Assembly: GCF_947499295.1 (NCBI RefSeq)
Contig: NZ_CANMNP010000001.1
Coordinates: 496,001 to 560,000 of the forward strand
Length of the DNA: 64,000 nucleotides
Reading direction: 5' to 3'
From: an uncultured Roseibium sp.
GTDB lineage: Bacteria > Pseudomonadota > Alphaproteobacteria > Rhizobiales > Stappiaceae
Shown: positions 25,767 through 33,987 of the stretch, in pieces
Layout of the letters: each line of letters starts with the position of its first letter
Position numbering within the stretch: position 1 is the stretch's first letter
The notes under the pieces: model-generated
Database searches by the model: none
What the model was told of the DNA's origin: nothing
Seen by the model: the letters and a program-made list of their open reading frames with translations, nothing else
Position numbers and translations under genes: made by a program

Positions 25767-26648
25767 TCAGCCCTTCACCGCTCCGGCGGTCAGTCCGGAG
25801 ACAATCTGACGCTGGAACAGCATCACGAGCAGGAACAACGGTGCAGTGGCGGACACAACAGCTGCAACAGCGAACATCACGTTACCCTCGGTATAGGTCG
25901 TTCCAAGGAACGCCGCGATTTTCGGCACCATGGTCCGGTTCTGCTCGTTCAGCAGCATCGTGGTTACAGCAAAATCGTTGTAAGCCAGCAGGAAACTGAA
26001 CAATCCGGTCGTGATTACACCGGGCCACATCACCGGAATGATGACATAGCGAAAGGCCTGAAACTGCGTGCACCCATCAACCTTCGCGCTTTCATCAAGA
26101 TCGATCGGGATCTTCTTGAAGAACGAATGCAGCATCCAAAGGGTGAATGGCTGATTGATCGCCACAAGCACGATGATCGCTGTCGGCAGATACCCCCAAA
26201 GGTTCCAGGCAAAAAACGGTGGCAGATACCCCGAAACCAGTGTGATTTGGGGCATGGCGCGGAAAATCAGCGCAGCTATCAGGAGCCAGAAGACATAATT
26301 GTAGTTGGAGCGGCTGAGCGCGTATCCACCAAGCGTGCCAATCGTCAATGAGGTGACGACGACAAATACGCAGACGATGCCGGTATTCAACGCAGCGCGC
26401 CAAAACTCTTCCTGTACCCAGGCACCATAGTATCCGGCCCCGGTAAAGGTCGAACCATGCGTTTCTTCGGTCAGCTTGCCGGTGATGGCATTGGTCCAGT
26501 CGGCGATCGAAAAGAAATCGAGTTCGACCTTGAAGGATCCCCACAGCGTCCAGAAGAAGGGAAACGCTGCCAGCACAAGCCAGAAAACGATGAATAAGGT
26601 CGAGGCAACCTTGAGGGAAACCGGTGCCTGTCTGGCAGATGAACTCAT
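25767..26648 (-). CDS. CUT1 ABC transporter permease (MalG type)
   Basis: The 293-residue inner-membrane permease has about six transmembrane segments and the coupling-loop motif of MalG-like subunits (SFFKKIPIDLDESAKVDGCT). It follows its partner permease by three bases. Together they form the channel for the cluster's CUT1 importer. Confidence 0.92.
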   Translation of the reverse strand: MSSSARQAPVSLKVASTLFIVFWLVLAAFPFFWTLWGSFKVELDFFSIADWTNAITGKLTEETHGSTFTGAGYYGAWVQEEFWRAALNTGIVCVFVVVTSLTIGTLGGYALSRSNYNYVFWLLIAALIFRAMPQITLVSGYLPPFFAWNLWGYLPTAIIVLVAINQPFTLWMLHSFFKKIPIDLDESAKVDGCTQFQAFRYVIIPVMWPGVITTGLFSFLLAYNDFAVTTMLLNEQNRTMVPKIAAFLGTTYTEGNVMFAVAAVVSATAPLFLLVMLFQRQIVSGLTAGAVKG

Positions 26649-26651
26649 GGC

Positions 26652-27677
26652 TCAAGCCTTCCCTTTAAAGTCGCGCCAAGTGCGCACAAGAACCGGCGAC
26701 AGCAAAATGGCCACCCCGATAATCGTCAGAACGGACGTGGTTGCAGCCGCTGACAGCTGGTTGGTCTCTCCGCTTAGATCGTTGAAAATGATCCACGAAA
26801 GCGACGTCGCATGAGCGGAGGCATTGAAACCGATGATCGGCTCAAACACGCGGAAATTGTCCATGAGCTGGATAAGCGCCACAAATGTCACGAGCGGCGT
26901 CAGATGCGGAAGCACAACATATCTGGTCTGCTGCCAGCGTGTTGCGCCGTCGATCTGCGCGCTTTCCAGCGTGTCTTGCGGCACGGTCTGTAGTCCGGCG
27001 TAAAAAACAACGAATGCAAAAGGTGCCGAGTGCCAAATGCCGTAAACCATCAATGCGATCCACATCAACGGTGTCGAGGCCTTCAGCGAAAGATCCGGGC
27101 TGCCTGCAACATATTGGATGAACTCACCAATGACGCCGCGACTGTCGATCATCCAATAAAGGGTCAGCGATCCGATCAGCGGTGTAACGATCATTGGCAG
27201 AAGCGAAAAGAAGATGACAAAGCCGCGAATTCTGCGGTTCAGCGAATTTACCGCTAGCGCAATCACAAATCCGAGGGCGATGAGCAGAGGCGTCACAACA
27301 AATGTGTAAGTCAGCGTGAACGCCATTGCCCGATAGAAGGGGAGATCGCCGACATCGCTAAAGAACTCGCCGATGCTCTGGCTAGTGGTCCAGGCTTCGC
27401 TCACCTCTGCAAAAGCCAGGTGCCCGCGATCCAGATAGATCCCAAGTCCCGCAAACCGCCCAAGCGGCTCGGCTTCACGCAGTTCAGCTGTTGCTTCCTG
27501 GTCGATCACCACACTCTTGGTGCAGCCAAAGGGACCACAGTTTTCCGTCTCAACCAGAACGGCTTCATGAGGTACGAACAGCGACTGGATCACGACCGAC
27601 CCTATTGGCGCTGCGATGAAGATCAGCATTGCAAGTGCTGTCGGTAGAAAAAACCAAAAGAAGGTCCTGTGTTTCAT
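26652..27677 (-). CDS. CUT1 ABC transporter permease (MalF type)
   Basis: The 341-residue permease has a hydrophobic N-terminal anchor, an extended periplasmic segment (residues about 30-105, with two cysteines in ENCGPFGCTKS) and the coupling loop LQTVPQDTLESAQIDGAT. The two-cysteine periplasmic insertion is less usual and might form a disulfide. It starts 73 bases after the binding-protein stop, beyond a strong hairpin. Confidence 0.9.
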   Translation of the reverse strand: MKHRTFFWFFLPTALAMLIFIAAPIGSVVIQSLFVPHEAVLVETENCGPFGCTKSVVIDQEATAELREAEPLGRFAGLGIYLDRGHLAFAEVSEAWTTSQSIGEFFSDVGDLPFYRAMAFTLTYTFVVTPLLIALGFVIALAVNSLNRRIRGFVIFFSLLPMIVTPLIGSLTLYWMIDSRGVIGEFIQYVAGSPDLSLKASTPLMWIALMVYGIWHSAPFAFVVFYAGLQTVPQDTLESAQIDGATRWQQTRYVVLPHLTPLVTFVALIQLMDNFRVFEPIIGFNASAHATSLSWIIFNDLSGETNQLSAAATTSVLTIIGVAILLSPVLVRTWRDFKGKA

Positions 27678-27711
27678 ACCGTTGCCCGATCATCTGGTTG
27701 ATTGGAGAAAA

Positions 27712-27739
27712 TGGAGTGCGTCCAGTTGGACGCACTCCA
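27712..27739 (-). terminator. Intercistronic hairpin after binding-protein gene
   Basis: Perfect 13-base inverted repeat (27712-27724 and 27727-27739) with a GT centre, effectively an AGTT tetraloop closed by C-G pairs. It begins 11 bases after the binding-protein stop and lies before the MalF-type permease. No T-run follows, so I read it as an mRNA stabiliser or partial terminator. Confidence 0.75.
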
Positions 27740-27750
27740 GGCGGTCCCGA

Positions 27751-28986
27751 TTAAAGGAAGCCTTTTTCCTTGGCAGCAGCTGTGTAAGCAGCTTCCACAT
27801 CCTTGAGCGCCTGCTCAGCGCTTTCCTTACCCTGCATGAAGTCAGTCAATTCAGCGCCAAGTGCTGTGTGCATCAGGCCCATGTATGGGAAAGTCGGGTA
27901 AGGGATCGTACCCTTGTTGGCGGCATCGAAAACACCGGTTGCTGCAGCTGTCGGCTCATAGCCGTCAATCAGCCATACGGCCTGGATCGCAACACCGTCG
28001 TCATTAAGAATGGACGGATCGATTGCATTTTTCATTGCAACGAAAGTCGCCTCTGCATCTTCGTCGGAAATGTTCTTTGCAACGGTCCAGCCATCCCACC
28101 AAAGTGTCGAAGCCGGCGTTGAGCCACCGCCAACGGTCATCGGACCGGAAATGGCGAAGCCGTCAACAACTTCCTGTGGCACACCATCCGCTGTGGTCAA
28201 AGTAGCTGCGCGCGACCCCCACATGTTCATCAACGCAACGTTGCCGGCACGATATTCGGCATTTGTGGCGTTTGAATCATGGGTCAGAAAGTCCGGGTTC
28301 ATGTATTCGCTGAGTGCCTTCATCATTTCCAGAGCCTTGACGCCGGCTTCGGAATTGACGTTCGGTTCTGCGGTGCCCGGTTTGAAGAACTCACCGCCAA
28401 AGCCCAGGAACATGTTGTTAAATTCCTGAGCAAGGTTCCAACCCGCGGCATAGGCACCGCCGACAGGGTTTTCCATGATGCCCTTCTCGCGGATCATTTG
28501 CGCGATGCCGAGCATGTCTTCATAGGTTTTCGGCGGCTCGACGCCAAGTTCATCAAGGACGTCCTTGCGGTAAACCAGATGCTGCGCATTGGCCATGAAG
28601 GCAACTGCCATGACCTTGCCGTCGATTGTGATCAGCTGGTTCTTGCTCAACCCGTCGCCATGCTTGGCAACAAGATCGTCCAGCGGGCGGATAAGATCAT
28701 CGTTCATCAAGGCGACGATGGACGAGTTGGCAATGATGGCTGTGGTGTACTCGGCCGGATTTCCGCTCATGCCAGCAACATTGAGCTTCTGATGGTCGGC
28801 TGTAAGGTTCGATTTGACTTCAACCGTGTCCGAAGCACATTCCTGAGCGCCCGCTCCAACGGTTTGAATTGCCGGGAATTCGTTGCCGATGATACTGATC
28901 CGGCCGTTTTCGACGCCGCATTCAGCATATGCAGCGGTTGCCATCAATGACATGGCACCTGCCAACAATAGTCTTTTCACAAGCAT
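27751..28986 (-). CDS. CUT1 ABC transporter extracellular solute-binding protein
   Basis: The 411-residue protein has a signal peptide (MLVKRLLLAGAMSLMATAAY, cleavage after AYA) and a family-1 binding-protein body (MSGNPAEYTTAIIANSSIVA, LVYRKDVLDELGVEPPKTYE). Family-1 proteins usually bind oligosaccharides, glycerol phosphates or polyols. It starts 72 bases after the ATPase stop. The ligand is unknown, and the enzyme set nearby does not look like a sugar pathway. Confidence 0.9.
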   Translation of the reverse strand: MLVKRLLLAGAMSLMATAAYAECGVENGRISIIGNEFPAIQTVGAGAQECASDTVEVKSNLTADHQKLNVAGMSGNPAEYTTAIIANSSIVALMNDDLIRPLDDLVAKHGDGLSKNQLITIDGKVMAVAFMANAQHLVYRKDVLDELGVEPPKTYEDMLGIAQMIREKGIMENPVGGAYAAGWNLAQEFNNMFLGFGGEFFKPGTAEPNVNSEAGVKALEMMKALSEYMNPDFLTHDSNATNAEYRAGNVALMNMWGSRAATLTTADGVPQEVVDGFAISGPMTVGGGSTPASTLWWDGWTVAKNISDEDAEATFVAMKNAIDPSILNDDGVAIQAVWLIDGYEPTAAATGVFDAANKGTIPYPTFPYMGLMHTALGAELTDFMQGKESAEQALKDVEAAYTAAAKEKGFL

Positions 28987-29058
28987 ATTTGTCCTCCTGC
29001 TATTCCTTGCGCCGATGACGCATCTCTGGAAACCGGCTGTGCCGGGTATGGACAGGCT

Positions 29059-30114
29059 TTAGGCGTCGAGACGCGCGCCTGTCTCGTGATGAAAAAGGTG
29101 ACAGATCTCCGGCGGAATATGCAGACCGACGGTCTCATCAATCTCAATTCGATAGTCTTTGCTTGCCTTCACAGAGATCAGCGCACCACCCGCCTTGACC
29201 GTGATCATTGTGGCGTCGCCGAGAAGCTCCATCGTGTAGACCGGCGCGTTGATCTCCGCTTCAGCGCTAGACTGAGCAACGGCTGCATCTTCGGCGCGAA
29301 AACCCAGGGTCACGGGTCCGTCCGGGCCGTTCAACCCGCCAATTTCGACATGCTCACCGGAAAACGTGCCACCCTTTAACGTGCCGTTCATGAGGTTCAT
29401 TGCGGGGGAACCGATAAATCCCGCCACGAACGTATTGGCAGGCTTGTCGTAGATATCAGTGGGGGTGCCAACCTGCTGAATGATGCCGCGCTGCATCACG
29501 ACGACCCGATCGGCAAGCGTCATTGCTTCGATCTGGTCATGTGTCACGTAGATCGTGGTGACCTGGAGCTCGTGCTGCAGGTTCTTGATCTGTGCCCGTG
29601 TGGACACACGCAACTTGGCGTCAAGGTTGGAAAGCGGCTCGTCCATCAGGAAGACATTCGGTTCGCGCACAATGGCGCGGGCAAGCGCGACGCGCTGACG
29701 CTGACCGCCTGAAAGTTCCGCCGGCTTGCGATGTAAAAACTCCCGCAGCTCAACCATATCGGCAGCGCGCATGACCCTTTCGTCATGCGTCGAGGGATCG
29801 ACCTTGCGCACTTTCAGCGGAAAGCGAATATTGTCATAGACATTCATGTTCGGATAAAGGCCATAGGACTGAAAGACCATGGCGATATCCCGGTCCTTGG
29901 GCTCGAGATTGTTGACCACCCGGTCACCAATAACAATTTCACCGCCCGAGGCATCCTCAAGGCCGGCGATCATCCGCATCGTTGTGGTCTTGCCGCAACC
30001 GGAGGGCCCCAGAAGCACAAGGAATTCTCGATCCGCGATCGTCAAGTTGAAGTTGTCGACGCCGACAAAGGCCCCCCAACGTTTTGACACGTTTTTCAGC
30101 TGAATCTCAGCCAC
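29059..30114 (-). CDS. CUT1 ABC transporter ATP-binding protein (UgpC/MalK type)
   Basis: The 351-residue ATPase has Walker A GPSGCGKTT, signature LSGGQRQRVALARAIV, Walker B VFLMDEPLSNLD, switch histidine in VTHDQIEAM and a C-terminal TOBE/regulatory domain. The GTG at 30114 is the start, behind GGGAGGGG. It is the first gene of the transporter operon and sits just downstream of the operator at 30149. Confidence 0.92.
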   Translation of the reverse strand: MAEIQLKNVSKRWGAFVGVDNFNLTIADREFLVLLGPSGCGKTTTMRMIAGLEDASGGEIVIGDRVVNNLEPKDRDIAMVFQSYGLYPNMNVYDNIRFPLKVRKVDPSTHDERVMRAADMVELREFLHRKPAELSGGQRQRVALARAIVREPNVFLMDEPLSNLDAKLRVSTRAQIKNLQHELQVTTIYVTHDQIEAMTLADRVVVMQRGIIQQVGTPTDIYDKPANTFVAGFIGSPAMNLMNGTLKGGTFSGEHVEIGGLNGPDGPVTLGFRAEDAAVAQSSAEAEINAPVYTMELLGDATMITVKAGGALISVKASKDYRIEIDETVGLHIPPEICHLFHHETGARLDA

Positions 30115-30144
30115 AGCGCCCCTCCCGAACCGTTCGCAAACTCA

Positions 30145-30221
30145 TTTTTGCATTCCTATGCAAAATAAGTAGACACACTTATCATTCTTTGGCAATGATT
30201 TTTTGCATACGAATGCAAAAA
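30145..30221. promoter_or_regulatory. Divergent promoter region with two LacI-type operators (copies 2 and 3)
   Basis: Two palindromes, TGCATTCCTATGCA (30149-30162) and TGCATACGAATGCA (30204-30217), both with T-rich left and A-rich right flanks, are centred 55 bases apart. Candidate promoters lie between: leftward TTGCCA (complement of 30190-30195) with TACTTA (complement of 30166-30171); rightward TAGACA (30170-30175) with AATGAT (30194-30199); both spacers are 18. Each operator therefore sits just downstream of one -10. Confidence 0.7.
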
Positions 30222-30264
30222 TGACATCAAGCCACGTTCAGCTCTTCATCTCAAAGGTTTGGAA

Positions 30265-31251
30265 ATGCCCGATTTTCGGATACCCCCGCATCAATTTCTG
30301 AATGCGGTTCATACGGTCTCGGCTTCTCAGGCAAAGGACCTGTTTGACCGTCATCTGGCAGAAGACGCTGTCTTTGACGTCGCCTTTCCGGTCAACCGCC
30401 TCAAAGGCCGCGATGCCGTTGTTGCCGGCTTCTTCGATCCGCTGACAAACGCTTTGAAAGATGTTCGCCGCCGCGACGAAATCTTCATTGGAGGTCCAAA
30501 CGGGCGTGCGCCTGGAGGGCATTGGCTGGCAAGTGTTGTGCATTATGTCGGCAATTTCGAGGAGCCGCTTTTCGGTGTCAAACCGTCAGGCCACCTCGCC
30601 TTTCTGCGCGCGGGAGAGTTTTACCGCGTGGAGCCTGACGGACGAATATCGGAAGCGAAGATAATCATCGACCTGCTGGACCTGATGCGCCAGTCGGGCG
30701 GATTGCCTCTGCCGAAGATGCTGGGTACGGAAATGCTGTTCCCGGGCCCGGCCACGCATGACGGTGTGTTGCCCACCGAACAGGCTGACGGAGAAAAAAC
30801 GCTGGACCTGTGCGAGGCAATGCTGGCCGACCTCAAGGCGTTCGACCCTGATACTTTCACATCAAAGGGCCAGACAGGTGACGACGGCTACTGGCATGAC
30901 GACATGCTCTGGTACGGACCCGGTGGAATCGGTTCCAACTATCGCTGGAGCGGCTTTGAAAAAGACCACCGGGCGTCTTTCCTGACCGCTTTTCCAGACC
31001 GTGTTGGCGGTGATCACTATTGCCGGATCGGTGATGGCAATTACGCAGCTGTCAGCGGCTGGCCTTCCATGACGATGACGCATGCAGGCGACTATCTGGG
31101 CGTAGCGGCCTCCGGTCGGTCCCTCACCCTCCGCGTCATGGATTTTTATCGCTGTGCAAATGGAAAGATCATGGAAAACTGGGTCTTGCTGGACTACCTG
31201 GATCTATTTCAGCAAATGGGCCGGGACTTGATCGCCGAACAGTCCGGCTGA
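30265..31251 (+). CDS. SnoaL/NTF2-like double-domain protein
   Basis: The 328-residue protein shares WYGPGGIGSNYRWSGF, YAAVSGWPSM and MENWVLLDYLDLFQQMG with the paralogues at 21085 and 24753. ATG 30265 follows AAAGG by seven bases; the upstream TTG at 30259 is ignored. It is the only gene of the cluster on the plus strand and has its own operator copy, so it is co-regulated with the transporter but transcribed separately. Confidence 0.8.
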   Translation: MPDFRIPPHQFLNAVHTVSASQAKDLFDRHLAEDAVFDVAFPVNRLKGRDAVVAGFFDPLTNALKDVRRRDEIFIGGPNGRAPGGHWLASVVHYVGNFEEPLFGVKPSGHLAFLRAGEFYRVEPDGRISEAKIIIDLLDLMRQSGGLPLPKMLGTEMLFPGPATHDGVLPTEQADGEKTLDLCEAMLADLKAFDPDTFTSKGQTGDDGYWHDDMLWYGPGGIGSNYRWSGFEKDHRASFLTAFPDRVGGDHYCRIGDGNYAAVSGWPSMTMTHAGDYLGVAASGRSLTLRVMDFYRCANGKIMENWVLLDYLDLFQQMGRDLIAEQSG

Positions 31252-31347
31252 CGTTTGCTTTCAACAAATCGGAGGGCGCGTTTGTGCGCTTGAGAGCCTC
31301 CCAGCCGTAGACTGCAAGCAGGGCATGAGCCTACCTTGCTATGGTCA

Positions 31348-31424
31348 CCTCGGATCTGCAGGATTGGTGCAGATCTGAGGAAGAACGGTCTTGTGGGAGG
31401 GGCTTAGTAGGCAGAAAAGACCGT
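31348..31424. repeat. Two consecutive inverted repeats between SnoaL gene and dehydrogenase remnant
   Basis: The first has 13-base arms (31348-31360 CCTCGGATCTGCA, 31368-31380 TGCAGATCTGAGG; one mismatch) with a 7-base loop. The second has perfect 8-base arms ACGGTCTT (31385-31392) and AAGACCGT (31417-31424) with a 24-base loop. The first could end the SnoaL transcript. Neither has a T-run. Confidence 0.5.
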
Positions 31425-31437
31425 CATTTCAAAGTTC

Positions 31438-31872
31438 ATGCACGAAGCAGCTCTTGAGGCATTTCGCCCGGCAATTGACGTTTGCTATGACCCGACGTTG
31501 GTTGACGATACCGAGCGTCTGCACCGGGACCTCGCGCAAGCAGATGCATTGATCGTGAGAAATAGAACGCGGGTTGACCTGGCTCTTCCGGACGCCGCAC
31601 CAGGCCTTCGCGTCATTGGCCGTCTCGGGGTCGGACTGGAGAATATCGACTTTGAGGCTTGTGCAGAGAGAGGCGTCAGCGTCAAACCCGCGACCGGCGC
31701 CAACACACAGTCGGTCGTGGAGTGTGTGATCGGCGCGATGCTGGTTCTCCGGCGGGGCGTCTTCGCATCAACTCCGGAGTTCTGGCAGATGATTGGCAAT
31801 CTCTGGGGACAATTCTTCGGGCGTCCATTGTCCATGGCGATCATTGCGCTGACGCTGATCACATTTTTCTAA
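31438..31872 (+). pseudogene. 2-hydroxyacid dehydrogenase N-terminal fragment fused to a TctA-like tail
   Basis: Residues 1 to about 113 match the substrate domain and start of the nucleotide domain of D-isomer 2-hydroxyacid dehydrogenases (ALIVRNRTRVDLALPDAAP, VIGRLGVGLENIDFEACAER). Then the match stops before the NAD-binding GxGxxG. The last 30 residues (GQFFGRPLSMAIIALTL) look like the membrane-embedded end of a TctA tricarboxylate transporter subunit. Homology seems to extend upstream (KTVISKF in frame) to a TAG at 31408, so the native start may also be lost. It reads as a deletion fusion. Confidence 0.6.
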
Positions 31873-31959
31873 TCCTTTCTGCCGCGTCTGAAGCATATAT
31901 TCTCCCGATGCGAAGTAAGGCCTGCACATGATCGCGAACGCGCAGCAAGACCCGCAATA

Positions 31960-32395
31960 GTGCGCGATCTGATTGCGCTTCTGGTTGCGCTTCTGGTTGC
32001 TGGCGGGATCGCCCTGCTCACTCTTCAGCAGTCGGCGCATCTCAATCCTGAAGCCGCCGTGTTCCGCCCGAACGATCGCAATGGCAATGACAGCGCTCGT
32101 TTGTTTCGCTCTTCTCCGGCTTGCCCTAACAAGGCACGTAACCGAGTTCGATGTGGAAGGCTCCTGGCTCCGAATAACAGCGTTGCCCATAGCCATGCAC
32201 GGCGCGATGTTCCTCTTTCCCATACTCGGATTTGGAATTGCGGCAATTCTCCTTGGCCTTGTTCTGACAATCATTGCACAGCACGACCGGTACTCGGCGA
32301 AGAGGTGGGCGATCCTGCAATTGAGCGTCACCGGAGTTATCGTTTCATGCATAGTGGTGTTCAGCGAGGTTTTGTCGGTGCCGTTGCCGGAATTG
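31960..32395 (+). pseudogene. TctB-like membrane protein remnant with frameshift
   Basis: A GTG at 31960 begins VRDLIALLVALLVAGGIALL and runs to NPEAAVF, then the coding signal jumps frame near 32063-32068 to ARTIAMAMTALVCFALLRL and continues through hydrophobic segments to SEVLSVPLPE. Size (about 145 residues), four hydrophobic segments and the VPLP ending fit TctB, the small subunit of tripartite tricarboxylate transporters. One extra base explains the shift. Alternatively an intact small membrane protein starts at the ATG at 32081. Confidence 0.5.
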
Positions 32396-32706
32396 GGCAC
32401 TTGTTGCGATTGGGGGAAAAGACTGAGATCCCAAAGCTGCATGTCGCTGCTGGTGCGATCACCTCTCCGCACCGCATTCTCGTTCACGAAGCGCACAGCT
32501 GTTCGACAGGCGCATTCACACTGGCAAACTTTGGCAGGACACCATGTCCGTGTCTGATCCTCCATCTTCCAGTTGCAGAATGCAAATGCGGAATTTCCGA
32601 AAGGCAGCCAAAAATGCGCGAGAAATTCAAAGAAGGCTCCACTTTAGAAAAGTGGAACCTTCGACAGGTGTTCTTGAGGTCTTCCGGCGTTCTGACACGC
32701 CAAGAT
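32396..32706. other. Degenerate non-coding stretch before TRAP operon end
   Basis: No recognisable gene. The open frames here give low-complexity, cysteine-rich or basic translations with no family features. It ends with the TRAP operon terminator hairpin at 32632-32662. Confidence 0.45.
32632..32662 (-). terminator. Probable Rho-independent terminator of dctPQM operon
   Basis: A 14-base stem (32632-32645 with 32649-32662, one mismatch) and a 3-base loop lie 44 bases after the DctM stop. On the minus strand it is followed by a T-rich run (TTTGAATTTC). Confidence 0.6.
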
Positions 32707-33987
32707 CTACTGCCGGTAAAGAACTTCGGGCAGATAAAGCGTCAGCGAAGGCACGAAGGTCAGAAGGAGCAACACGCCTATCAAAGGCACCAGGAACGGC
32801 ACCGTTGCTTTGACACATCTTTCAAATGGTACGTTCGAGACCTTCGAGAGGACAAAAAGCACCATGCCAACGGGCGGTGTCAAAAGTCCGATCATCAGGT
32901 TCAAAATTACAATGATGCCCAGGTGCACAGGGTCGACACCAATTTGCTGTGTTACGGGCAAAAGAACCGGAACCAGAATGGAAATAGCCGCAATCGTTTC
33001 CATGAACAGGCCGACCACCAGGACGACCAGAGTGATCAATAGCAAAATCAGGTATTTGTTTTCGGTCAGTGACAACAGCCCTTGCGCGAAAAGGGCCGCG
33101 GCCTGATTGGCTGTTAAGATCCAGGCGAACACGCTTGCCGCGCCAACAATCAGGAGGATGGAGGCCGTCATTTCGATCGTTTCCATCGCGGCCGTGGCCA
33201 AGCGCTTGGCATTTAGTGTGCCGTAAACAAAAAGCCCCAGTCCCATGGCATACGCAGCAGCGCAAACCGCCGCTTCCGTTGGCGTGAAAGCGCCCGAGAC
33301 AATGCCACCAACAATAATGACCGGTGTCATTAGCGGCAAAAAGGCACGTTTGAACGTTTTCCAGACATTCCCCAGCCGGAATTCGGTATCCCTCGGATAG
33401 TTCCGACGGCGCGAATAGAACCAGACCATGACCATCAGTGACAACGCCATCAGCAGCCCTGGTACGATGCCTGCAACAAACAATTCGCCGATTGAGACGG
33501 ACGCCATCACGCCAAAGATCACAAGCGGAAGAGAAGGAGGAATAATCGGGCCGATTGTTGACGAAGCTGCCGTCACACCAACGGAAAAGTCGTCGTCGTA
33601 GCCTGCGTCCCGCATCGCGCGGATTTCAATTGCGCCGAGCCCACCAGCATCGGCAACGGCGGCGCCTGACATCCCTGCGAAAATGATGCTCGCGCCGATG
33701 TTCACATGGCCAAGGCCACCATGCATCCATCCGACAATAGAACGCGCGAAATCGAATATGCGTGAGGTGATGCCGGCCGAGTTCATCAAAGCCCCGGCGA
33801 GTATGAAAAATGGAACGGCCAGAAGGGGAAAACTGTCCATACCAGCGATCATGTTGTGCGGTAGGACGACGGATGGCAGCCCTTCAACCAGAATGTAGCC
33901 CAGAGACGACAGTCCGAGCGCGACGGCTATCGGTACGCGCAACAGCATCAACGCGAAAAGGCTCGCAAACAAAAGGATGATTGTCAT
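32707..33987 (-). CDS. dctM: TRAP transporter large permease DctM
   Basis: The 426-residue, strongly hydrophobic protein has the DctM features: MIAGMDSFPLLAVPFFILAG near residues 45-65, PIIPPSLPLVIFGV and ITLVVLVVGLFMETIAAISI. It forms the sodium-coupled translocation subunit. ATG 33987 overlaps the DctQ stop (ATGA). Confidence 0.93.
   Translation of the reverse strand: MTIILLFASLFALMLLRVPIAVALGLSSLGYILVEGLPSVVLPHNMIAGMDSFPLLAVPFFILAGALMNSAGITSRIFDFARSIVGWMHGGLGHVNIGASIIFAGMSGAAVADAGGLGAIEIRAMRDAGYDDDFSVGVTAASSTIGPIIPPSLPLVIFGVMASVSIGELFVAGIVPGLLMALSLMVMVWFYSRRRNYPRDTEFRLGNVWKTFKRAFLPLMTPVIIVGGIVSGAFTPTEAAVCAAAYAMGLGLFVYGTLNAKRLATAAMETIEMTASILLIVGAASVFAWILTANQAAALFAQGLLSLTENKYLILLLITLVVLVVGLFMETIAAISILVPVLLPVTQQIGVDPVHLGIIVILNLMIGLLTPPVGMVLFVLSKVSNVPFERCVKATVPFLVPLIGVLLLLTFVPSLTLYLPEVLYRQ

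Noticed and set aside
31768-32565. 265-codon minus-strand open frame across the scar region
   Set aside because: Basic, cysteine-rich, featureless translation; the plus-strand hydrophobic TctA/TctB-like signal explains the region better.
31252-32706. Mobile element at the scar
   Set aside because: I looked for transposase fragments, terminal inverted repeats and target duplications and saw none. The hairpins at 31348-31424 do not flank an element.
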